This document shows, in pieces, positions 52,601 to 64,000 of a stretch of DNA of 64,000 nt. Under the pieces are notes generated by a model that was not told the origin of the DNA, searched no databases, and worked only from the letters and a program-made list of their open reading frames with translations. The stretch is from Nageia nagi (Eukaryota > Pinophyta): positions 142,786,001 through 142,850,000 of the forward strand of contig JBITNC010000001.1 in NCBI GenBank assembly GCA_050084985.1, written 5' to 3'. Within the stretch, counting starts at the first letter, position 1. Each line of letters starts with the position of its first letter. The translations under genes and the position numbers were made by a program.

Positions 52601-54778
52601 CTTTTTAATACAGTATACCCATATCTTTCTAGTACAATCATCAATAAAAGTGACAAAATAAGATGAGCCTCCAAGTGAGCAAACCTGTACAGGACCCCAC
52701 ACATCTGTATGAACAAGCTCTAATTTGTGACTCTTCTTTTCTTTGCCAACTTTAAGAAAATTAACCCTTTTTTGTTTTCCATACACACAATCTTCACAAA
52801 ATCCTAAATCAACTTCTTTAAGATTAGGGAGTGAACCATTAGAATGTAACATTTTCATACCTTTCTCACTCATATGTCCAAGTCTATTATGCCATAGTGA
52901 TGTATCATTGCCTATTGAAACAAGATTCAATGAATAATCAAAGACATTTGTGAGCAAATAAAGAGTCCCCACCAAATTTCCCTTTGCAAATACCATTGAA
53001 CCTTTAGTTACTTTCCAACTAGCATCCCCGAATGTCATCACATAGCCCTCCTTATCCAATTTACTTGTTGATATAAGATTTCTTTTAAGATCTGGAATGT
53101 GTCTAGCTTCATTAAGAGTCCATTGTGTTCCATTAGGTAATTTCATTGTTATATTGCCAATACCAACAATCTTGCATGGGTGTTCATTACCTAATAATAC
53201 TTGACCAAAGTCACCATGTGTGTAATTTGAAAAATAGTTCTTATGTGGAGTAGCATGATATGGAGCACCCGAATCAAGAACCTAATAATCATCATTCTTT
53301 TCATTAGACATGATTAAAGCATCTTGAATTAATTCACCAACAATATTTGCCTCTTGGTTACTTGTGCTTTCATTATTATAATTACTACTTTCACTTTCTT
53401 TTCCTTTTCTATTCCAACAATCCCTTTTAATGTGACCCTTTTTACCACAATGCCAACATTCTAATTTAGTTTTACCTTTTGATTTTGACCTTCCTTGCGA
53501 TTTGCTTCTTGACTTGCTTCTCCTTCTTTCCTTTGATCTTCCTCTTGCCTCTACTGTGAGAGCAGCATTGGAGCATTCTCCCGTGGACTTTCTCCTCATG
53601 TCCTCACTAAGAATTGTTCCAACAACTTCATCAAAGACCAATTTTGCATTAGAAGAAGAATTACTAATAGCCATAACAAAGCTATTCCAACTATCTGGAA
53701 GTGAACATATTATTAACAAAGCTCTTACTTCATCTTCAAATTCTATTTTTACTGAAGTTAATTAATTTGTGACTGTGTTAAATTCATTAACATGGTCTTG
53801 AACTGAACTACCTTCATTCATCTTCATGTTAAACAATTTCTTCATTAAGTATACTTTGTTTGAGGCAGATGGTTTTTCATACATTTTAGCAAGCTTATCC
53901 ATTACACCTTTAGTAGTTTTTTCATTGGAAATATTGAAAGCTACACTAGAACTTAAACAAAGTCTTACAGCTCCCAAAGCCTTTCTATCCAACAAGTTCA
54001 ATTCTTCATCACTCATAGAAGTGGGTTTCTTACTCTTATCTTCTAGAGGTTGATAGAGATCCTTTTGGTAGAGGTAGTCTTCCATTTGCATTTTCCAAAA
54101 CTGAAAACCTTGCCCATTAAATCTTTCCACCTTTAGCCTCCCTTCTTCTGCCATAGTGCTCTTCCTGGTTTCTAATCTACACACAAGATTCACCAACAAA
54201 ATCCAAACACAACAACAAGCTCTGATACCACTTGTTAGGATTTAATAAGTTTATATAAGCAAGAGCATCAGTAATTCTCTTACTCCTTAGCAAAAGAAAC
54301 AACATTCAAAACATACTACTGAAATCAAATAACCATGAACATCAATCACACAAAGAGAGACACAAGAGATAACGTGGTTCACCTAATGTAGGCTACATCC
54401 ACGGAGAAGCTTTCAACCCTTTTGCATATCATTCTTCAAAATCCTCCAAGCAACAAACCAGCAGCATAACCTTGCTACAATCTTCACTTTGGAGTTACAA
54501 CAAAATCTCACTACAATCTCTCTCTCTCAACAATCACAATCTACTTCACAATTGCTGTCAAAACTACAATAATGCATGCCTCAACTCAAGCCTCTTATTT
54601 ATAGGTACAAACTAACCCAACTTAAACCCAAGTTGGATCAGGAAGGTCGTTAGGTAACCCCCAACCCTTCTATAACTGATAACCATGTGTCATGGCTTCT
54701 TGGCAACTGAAATTTGGTGTTAAATAGAAAGAAACTGCTCTCTATTTTCTAACTGGTTGTAGTCTCCATTTTCTAACA
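49670..54778 (-). mobile_element. Nearly complete Ty1/Copia retrotransposon
   Basis: A 5.1-kb element has 546-bp LTRs that differ at only about eight positions, a perfect 5-bp duplication, a tRNA-Met primer site, a purine tract, and one gag-pol frame of about 1300 codons broken by three stops. Gag is of the UBN2 type with a CCHC knuckle; protease, integrase, RT and RNase H follow in Copia order. RT resembles the Tork/Tnt1 lineage (KGFEQKKGIDYNEIFSPVVK). It is the youngest insertion in the window. The three nonsense codons plus a changed integrase catalytic residue mean it cannot move on its own now. Confidence 0.97.
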
Positions 54779-57700
54779 ATAGTTTTAAATAATATCCAAG
54801 AATTTAAATAACTCATATGAGTCCTTGAGGTTGAATGATGAATAACCTTCAATAAATATACAATAAAGGTCCATAATGTAATTAAGCTATTTGGTATAAA
54901 TATATAAGTTATCTCTATGAGGATCAAGGTAATTTTCATTTATAGTTAAATGGATTTCACAATTTGAGTGAAGAAGGACCTAACTAACTAATATCTCTAA
55001 ATAAACATTTGGTTGATATATAGTGGGTAATCATTATTTGAAGGAAAAATATCCAAAACACACCTATAATTTTGCATAATATCAAAATTATGCCTACTTT
55101 TTCTAAAATATCAAAAATGCACCTTTCTCTTAAATATAAAGAAATAAAATATTGATTGCATACAAATAAGAGTTTTTAAAGAGCTATATACCAATGTTGG
55201 CATGAGAATTCATTGAGGTGAATATTGATAATGTGAGATGAAAATTAAGAAAGGCATTCAAACAAGATATTTTTGTGGAGATAATTCAATTTTAATATAC
55301 ATATTCTTATGAATTTTACACTATTTGCATGAAGCAATCAAGAGGGACCTAATAAATTAAAGAGAAATTACTTATCTTTTATCATGGTTCAGTGCAAGAA
55401 GTTGCATCCACTTTATCATCAAAAAAGTGGAAGCATTTTCCTTGATTTTCAAGTTTTGGTAGAATTGATCTCAAAATTTGAAGTACTTAGAAATTGAATC
55501 ATTGAAAAGATAACTATGATGAAAATGTACTGCTTAGAGTCTAGTTTTCAAATACATAATTTATTACAATACCTAGATAATATGAATTTAATTTTTATAG
55601 GGATGAATAAAGATTACTTTTTAAAATATATAGTTTTAGGACCATACCATGCATCTTTCTAGCAAGCATAATTTGACCTAAACTATATTATTTATTAAAA
55701 TCCTTTTAAGCATAGATACCTAAGACACTGAAACTTATTCAATATATTTTTCCATAATTCTTTCTTAAAAATTTTTCAATGAATTTTTTATTGGTCGTGT
55801 TTTCTATTTCAAAAGTTGCACTCTTTTGGCACACATAATTTGACCTAAATGTATCCTTTTTTCCAAAATTTATTTTTAATCTTATATAGAATTATTTGTA
55901 GCTTCTTTCCATATAATGTTTTTCATAATTCCTCCAAAAAAATGTTATTAAAAAAAGAAGATACCCTCATATTTGAAAAATATGGACCAATTTCACTATA
56001 AATTAATTAAAAAATTAAAAAAAACTAATCCATTTATAAAATAAATTGCATATTTGAAATCTACATTATTTAATCTAAATTGGGTTTTAATTTTCTACAA
56101 AAATTCAATCAAAATTCCATCAAATGGTTGTTCAAAATCAAGATTTATCATTAAAATTATCTTAGAAAAATACTTGCAAGTCCAAGGCTAAGAATTTTCT
56201 CACCAAGCCTTTTTTAAGCCTAAAAATGAGCCTGAAACATAAGGAAATAGATTTAAATATATCATGATCTTGATTTATATTCAAAAATTTGAATTCCAAT
56301 ACATATCAAGATCTCAATTTTTTTAAATATCAAGATCCTGATTTAAAATCGGAATCCTGATTCTATTGAGATCTCAAACCTAAATTAAGATCCTAATTTT
56401 ACCACCATGGAGTTTTAAGTCCTAATACCTCTATAAAAGTGGACTTAAATTTATGCACACACCCTAATACTATATCATAATAAGATAATGAAAGTGCTTT
56501 ATCATAAAAAAGAAAGTCTTCTTATGGGCTTCAAAGGTCCATGTACAATCAGCAATTTAATAAAGTTTAAAGTGAAATGCCTAAATCATTAACCTTCACA
56601 ATGGGTAGCTACCCAAAATTTTGGGCTTTGAGTCTGAAATCCATGTTGCAGCCACTAAAAATATTACTATAATATATTTAGTTTATGTTTGCATTATATC
56701 TCCCAATATTCAAGGCTATTTTTGATATTTCAAAAAAGGTAGGAGTATTTTTGATATTATGCAAAATTATAAGGGTATTTTAAATATTTTCCCTTATTTG
56801 AAAACCATTGATATCTAAGTGGATAAGGTACTAGGGAGGAAATATTGGTCCATCCCTTTCATTCAAAAAAGTAATTTATGTATATGGATAATATTATAAA
56901 ATAACATATTAACTTAGAATAATCTTTAACATCAAGGATTCAAAGGTTCAAATAAATATTTTCTATGTAAGACTAAAGAGGAAAGTGTAAACCATATCTT
57001 TATGAGTTTCTTCTTTACCCAAGAGGCATGCAACTAGTAGGATAAGGCCCTACTAATACTATGGATCACATTTAATAACTTAATAAAATATATGATATAA
57101 TGAAGAAGTTTTCTCAATGAAAATGAAATAAAACATTTAGCTTTACAAACCTTTTTATGGATTATATGGCTATAAGAAAGAAAGAGTACCTTTAGAGATA
57201 GTTCTAGACATGCCAAATCTATCTTTAATATATTTAAATATAATATATAGGAACAAATATTTCTAAAATATGTAAGGTGCTACCCTTCTCCTTAAAAAAA
57301 AACACCTTTTTTGAGCACATTTTGAATTATTTTTAAAATTCTTAGAAACTAGTTACATGAGGTAGAACTTTTGTATGCTTGGGAATTAAAATTTAAATGT
57401 TATTTTTTAGATTTTAATGCTAAAATCCTAAAGTGTAGTCTATTATATATTCTAAAAATTAAATTTCTAATTCCTAAAACTATACATAGACCAACCTAAG
57501 TGCCTATAACTATTTCTATTATAGGTATGTGCGATATGTAACTTAGAAAAAGTAAGGTATCTGGAAGCCAAGGAATGTAAGAAGTGTGGGTGGTCGATCA
57601 CACCACATGGATGGTGGATGTTGCTTCAAGAAAGTGCATATGTTAAAATCAAAATAATGTTCTCAAAACCCTAATAGATAATATTTAGTTTGGAATGTTC

Positions 57701-60700
57701 ATGGGTCTTTCAGGCTGAGAGAATGTTTGTATTATGCATCAGGTACCAACCTTGCAACTTGATGGTTTCATTACTGGGAATGTTGGTCTAGTACCTTCTC
57801 ACATTTACAATGATGTTTTATTATGGAGAGAGTTTATAAATTATGGATGTTTTCTACATAAATAGGGTTAGTGGATTGTTAATAAGAGTCCCTAGTACTC
57901 CCTCAAATGGGTGTTTTACAATTCTACAAAAATGTGGGAGTTTTATCTCTAGAAATTTAGTGAGATATGCTAAGGGGAACCCTATTTGATGGAGTTATAT
58001 GATCTCTTTGAGACCATGGTTTATTTAGAGGCATTGGGAGGTCCATGGTCATGTTTGGGTGTTGTTATTACCTTGGCCTATGTGTGCTTTCTAGGGGTTT
58101 TTATAACACTCTTGTAAGTGGATTTATACTATTCTTTACTTAGAGAAATGAAACCATTTTTTTCTTCATATGAATTTGCATTGGTCCTTTGCATTTGTTG
58201 ATGATAATGTTGATAAATTAAAATAAAAATTATAGAGTTTAAAAAAGGGAATTCTTATTTTTAATTTTTGCATGAGTAAGGAAGGTCATAGTGCTTTAGT
58301 GACTACACTTCTTTCATGAATTTAACTTTATATTTCTTTGATTCTATAGTTAGTCAAATGAACACTTAACTCTAGCACATGGGTAAATTGATAACCAAAA
58401 TTCAAGGGAAAACATAAATAAAATCATTAGTTATAAGTCAATTCAAGGTTGAGGGATTACGTATGAGTTGATATCTACTCTCTATTGGAATGTAGGGGTA
58501 GCATTTTAGAGGGATAGTATGTTTAAATGTTAAAACTACAAAATATCTACAATCATGTTCAAAATTGTCTAGAAAATTTAAACTCAGTTAAAAGTGAAAT
58601 AAACATATAAGTTTTCTATGAAAGTTTATAAATGTTTCTTAGTGGTTAAACATTGTCAAATGCTTTTGAATATCATTATGATTCATATATTACTCTACAT
58701 TAAAAAGGATTCTCCACTTCATTATATTCTATCATGTTGCATTGCCTTATATCATGATACTCATTTGTTAAAAAATATTGCATCTATTAGATATCATGTT
58801 TATCATATTTCTTTGTATTGAAGAGGTGAACTTACTGAGATAATATATTTCATATCTATAAAAATTTATAGATTTAGGTTTTGGCTCAAGGTAATTCTGG
58901 GAAAAATGTTGCTAAGGAAATACCTAGAGATGGCTTAGTTGTTATCAGATTTTTGGAATGAAAATAAAATATTCTATGTACATAGTTATATTTTATTTGG
59001 CATGTAGGCTCTCTAAACACTTAGTGTTAACATGTTTGATGATGTTATGCTACTGTAATACTTTTTATTAGTCAAACTTTCTTAATGTCTATTGGATATT
59101 AGTTAGATGGTTGCAATTTGTAGTGTTCTCTTCTTGTTGGCTACATTTTAGATAAAATTACATAATTATGTTATGAACAAAGTTCCCAAAATAGCATAAA
59201 CTCATGAGAGAAAGAGCTCAATGCATTGAATAAGAGATCAAATTTGTAATAAGCCACTTCGAGGGGGAAACCTCCTTTACAAATCTATAATAAGCCACTT
59301 TGAGGGGGAAACCTCCTTTACATCACATCAATTACCCAACAATAGACAATACAAATGATAATACCCCCTTAGTATATATAGGAGTCCAAGGGGTGCCACT
59401 AAAATGAAAGGACACTAGCTAACATAACAATAATAATGTCTAGTCAACATAAAAATAATAATGTAAGGGAATAACAATAACCAAAGTGGACTTATATGGG
59501 ACACATAATAACAATATATGGGCTACATGAGTGGTGTAGGGACCTAACATGCCCCTCTCCTTCAAAAAAATGTTGTCCTCAATGTTTTAGTAGTTTTGGA
59601 TGCTTCTGTAGTAATTTCTCATCTTCCCATGTGGAATCTTTATCCATTGCCATATTTTTACTTTCAAACTTCCTTTCCATTCTAAAAACCATCTCTAATG
59701 ATGTTGGTATACTACCAGTACATTGTAGGAGACCACAATTCCCCAGGATGTAGTGCTTTTTAAACTATGATTTGGAGACTGTTCTATTATTTGACCTTCC
59801 AACTAATGTAAATTTGAAATTTTGGCCCTTTAGAGTATTAAATTTATACCTATGGTATCCTCATATTTATTCTTTTCAATTCCATATATTTCATCAAATT
59901 CTGATATTCCAAGAGGAAATGGCTATAACTTTCCCAAAATGTGCTGATTTTTGGATTTTTCAAAAGTGCAAACTTGTATGAAGTGCTATGTCTCACCTAT
60001 TTATTCCCAAACCTTAAAAATTGTAACAGATAAAATTAAGTCTATACCCTAACCAATACAATAGGTTTCACCTCATTTGGAGCTATAAAACTTCAGATAT
60101 ACACTTTTTAGCTAGAACACCTATTTCAGACTTACTTTTGAGACTAGTCACAAACCTTAACTTCCCCCAAGTGTAACTTGCAAAATATAGTGAATTAGGA
60201 GCTTAAATTTGAACTAAAACTTCTACAATATGTCTTATAAAATCCCAATTAATTTTAGAATCTGAAAACTTGCAAAAAACAATTGGTAGTGAAAATTCCA
60301 TGATGACTAGTTTTGAGCCATGAAACCATAGAATCGTCTGCTCTGATACCAAATGTTATGAACAAAGTTCCCAAAAAAGCATAAAATCATGAGAGAAAGA
60401 GCTCAATGCATTGAATAAGATATAAAATTTGTAATAAGCCACTTCAAGGGGGCAACCTCCTTTACAAATTTGTAATAAGCCACTTTGAGGGGGCAACCTC
60501 CTTTACATCACATCAATTACCCAACAATAGATAATACAAATGATAATACCTCCTTAGTATATATAAGAGTCCAAGGGGTGCCACTACAATGAAAGGACAC
60601 TAGCTAACATAACAATAATAATGTCTGGCCAACATAACAATAATAATGTAAGGGAATAACAATAACCATAGTGGACTTCTATGGGACACATAATAACAAT

Positions 60701-63700
60701 ATATGGGCTACATGAGTAGTATAGGGACCTAACTAATTATCTCTAGTATATGTACTACTATGTTGCAAAGTGAATCGAATACAAATATAAACTTATACAT
60801 GATGTTATAATTTTGAATATTTAAATGATTATTTCAATAGGTAGTATCATGTTGTTGATTGGTATATTGGTGATTGTGGTTTAAAAATTAGAATGAATGT
60901 TTCCTATTGATTGGTTACTTCAACTAATTTCTTGTGTACATTGTAGTTCAAATGGATACTCTTCAGCCAAAAATATTGTAACAAGTCTTAACTTATACCT
61001 ATTATAGGAATGAGTAAATTTTGAAAACTATGAGTTAGAAAGTTCATAATCTTTAATGTTGTGAATGATATAAGAATCATGTCAAATGAACACTTAGCTA
61101 TTATCAAAAGTAAATGTTGAAATTGATCATGTCTTGATTGATTAATTTAGTGAATATTTGAGTTTTAATGATTAATATGTTTACATTACTAACCAAAAAG
61201 TTTAGACATAAGGATATAAGATAAATTTCTAGTAAACCATTCAAATCATCCTTGTAGAAAGGATGGTAGGATGCTTAAACCATATATGTTTATCTAAATT
61301 ATAATAAAGAATAATTGCATGAATATAGGGGATGAATCCTATTAAAATTCCTACTCTATTGCAAACTTTTGAAATGTTCTATGGAAAAGATAAATACGAG
61401 GTAGATCTATTATTTACTCACTTCCTTTTGAAACCTATTAGTTAATTTCTTTTGGAATAAAAGCTTCTACTTTATTAAAAAATTATCTTTGTGAATAATC
61501 TAGCAAGTTAAAAATATATCATCAACCATACAAGCCTATATTTCTAAATCATTTAGAGTGTAATCTTTTGAAGGTACTATTGCTACTATACTCAACTATG
61601 ATATGAAAATTGACTTTTTTTATTTACTTTGAAAAAGAATATAGAAACTTAGTTTACACTATGTCTAACAGCCAAGAGGTATGAAAAAGTAAACATTATG
61701 TTAATGATAAATAATAATTAGCTATGGGATCTTGTGTGATATATTGGAAGGGTCACTGAGCTTTACCATATCACTTTGCTATTTATTAGCTATAGTAGAA
61801 AATAGTTTGTCTACAAGGTTTATTGTGATTGAAACACTACTTTAAATGGTGTAATAAACTTTCACTCTCATTGTAATTATTACTTTTGCAATATGATTTG
61901 TGTTAAAAAATAGTTATTACTATTATTGACACCAATAGTTTGAAAACCTAAGATAGCCATGGTTTCCAACTTATTAATATCTTACAGTTGGTATTAGAGA
62001 CCATGATCTAAAAATTTGAATTACTCATAAGAAATTATTCTCTTGAATACGAATAATGGTTATGATTTTAAGGGCCAAAGGTAGGAACCATGGAGAAAAT
62101 TGAGGTAAAGGTGGGAACCATGATAGAGGTAGCAACCCATGAAGGGGTAGGGGTAGGATTGGGATTCATGAACCTCATGTTGCACCTATCATAGCCGAAG
62201 TATTGATCAACCATATAAAAATAGTTAACCCTTAGTGGTAAATCTAAAGATGGTAGTTATGGAAACATCCATGGAAAATATGAGGAAACATATGCAAGAT
62301 CAATAACATAATATTAACCAACTCCAAAATATATGGACAAAGATTGAGATAGGGAGACTTGATCCCTTGATCAAAGAACCCTAATTACTAATGAATTGAT
62401 GAAAGATACAAGGAACTTCAAAATTCCAAAATTTAGTGGTCAAAAAATTGATGAATCTAAAGTATGGTTAACTAAGATTGAAACCATTTTCTCTATAAAA
62501 GGGTACAACTCTAGAACAAAAACCATTGTAGTTGGATTTCATCTTTCTAAATCAACTCTTGATTAGTGTAGCATAGGTATATTTTTTCAATGTTGAAAAA
62601 TAGGTCACAAAAGTCGAATGGGATGAATTCCTAAGGCTTTTTAGAAGTAGATATTTATCAAATCAATTCTATGTTGAAAAGAAAAATGAGTTCATTTAGT
62701 TAGAATAGAAAAGTTTAAACATGGAAGCTTATTATTAACACTTCATCAAATTACTAAAATATATACCAGCATTTGAAAATGATAAATAACGTAAAACCCA
62801 AAGATTTATTTTAGGATTAGATACTTGGATTGGCAATGCCATCAATTTGCATGAACCTATAAATGTTCATAAGGCCTTTGACCTAGCGAAAAGAGAAGAA
62901 ATAAATCAATCATCCAGGAGAATAGCTAAAAAACTTTTTCATATTGAAGGGTTGAAAAGAAGAAAAATATGGGGTAAATATCATGGTCTTTCAATTAGAA
63001 GAAAACCCAAAATAATGAAAATATGATTGATAAAAGGGGGTAAAACATACAAAACCAAGCACAAAATTTAGCAAAAAGAGTACTACAATATGGTGAATGT
63101 AGGGAAAATAAAAGGGTTAGAACTAACACTGATAATAATGTTGCTCCAAAAGCTTAAAATGTAATGAAACTAGCTTACCCAGGGTAATTGGGTAACATTC
63201 TTATTAATGTCGATAACATTTTCTATTAAGCATAAGGAAACTTAAAAGAAAAAGGCTCTACAAACAAAACATTGCTCTATGAATACAAAATAGGCTCTAG
63301 AACCATAACCTTCAAACCCTGAAGGAAAAATTTCTAATGTTAAAATATCTTTTCTGATTGATGATGGAGGTACTTATAGTTTTCTCTCATCTTATACAAT
63401 GAATAAATTAGCTTCTAAACCTAAAATAATGCATGAACCATTGTAATGTAGAATTTCTTATTGAATGTCCACCTAAGGATAACTACAAAGAGGATAAGAA
63501 GGCTCATAAAGAAAACCATTGCATCTATGTAGGTACAAATAAATAGGCTCTAGATAGCCAAGCTACTCCCATAACCCTTGATGGGAAAATTTATAATGTT
63601 AAAATATCTTTTTTGATTGATTGTGGAGGTACTTATAGTTTCTCTCATCTTATACAATGAATTAATTAGCTTCTAAACCTAAAAGAATGCATGAACCATG

Positions 63701-64000
63701 AAATGTAGAATTTCCATCTAGTCAAATTTGTAAGGTTAAATAGGTCTTAAATGATGTAATTTTATCTCTAACTAGATATGATTCAAAAATTACATTACAT
63801 ATCATTCCTTTATCCTCTTATGAAGTCACATTATGCATGGATTGGTTGAAACAAGCCAAGGCTAAAGTGTACATATATGAAAGGTATGTTAAGGTGAAAA
63901 AAGAAGGAGATAAAAAGGTGAAATTGCATAGTGTGTATAAAGCCTTCAAAATACAACCCTTTTTAGCCATTCAATTTGTAAAAATAATGATAAAAAAGTC

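Overview
The window is a repeat-dominated piece of a large plant nuclear genome. It is strongly AT-rich, visibly poor in CG dinucleotides, and almost every recognisable protein is a decayed transposable-element protein broken by TAA, TAG and TGA codons. The families seen are all plant types: Ty3/Gypsy elements of the Tat lineage with an extra archaeal-type RNase H (aRH), another Gypsy type with the RT signature VGQEVYSFIDGF, a Ty1/Copia element with a tRNA-Met primer site, CACTA and Mutator DNA transposons, a tRNA-derived SINE, and plant mobile domain (PMD) genes. The decay and layering suggest a big, slowly purged genome such as a gymnosperm, fern or giant-genome angiosperm; the species cannot be told. 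I recognise no intact host gene, rRNA, tRNA or CRISPR.

Layout: 0-4 kb holds a PMD gene remnant on + and, behind it, a Tat-type gag on -. About 4.6-10.3 kb is a decayed Gypsy element on - (gag, RT, RNase H), followed by a pyrimidine-rich stretch to 12 kb. From 13.455 to 48.391 kb lies a multi-level nest. Element B (Tat-type gag, LTRs of about 0.81 kb, an antisense PMD gene and no visible pol) contains element A (LTRs of about 2.3 kb, gag, protease, aRH, RT, RNase H and integrase on +). Element A in turn was hit three times: by element E (20300-28985, -, target duplication CTCCT), by F (29673-34210, a 4.5-kb LTR-like insertion, target duplication CATAG), and by G (36243-37289, CACTA-like, target duplication TAC, carrying a histone H2B-like promoter and tail). 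Removing E, F and G reconnects the reading frame of A at every site.

To the right come a SINE (49.40-49.60 kb), the youngest element of the window, a nearly complete Copia (49670-54778, -, target duplication ATAGT), a noncoding Mutator-type element (55043-56793, 9-bp duplication TTATTTGAA), a miniature LTR element derived from a Gypsy (59169-60734, -, target duplication AATTA), and the 5' half of another Gypsy element (62.05-64.0 kb, +) that runs off the window.

The least ordinary feature is a repeated architecture: a Tat-type gag, about 1 kb of spacer, and an antisense PMD gene with no pol between them. It occurs at 0.4-3.9 kb and again inside element B, which suggests a non-autonomous retrotransposon family that carries a PMD gene.
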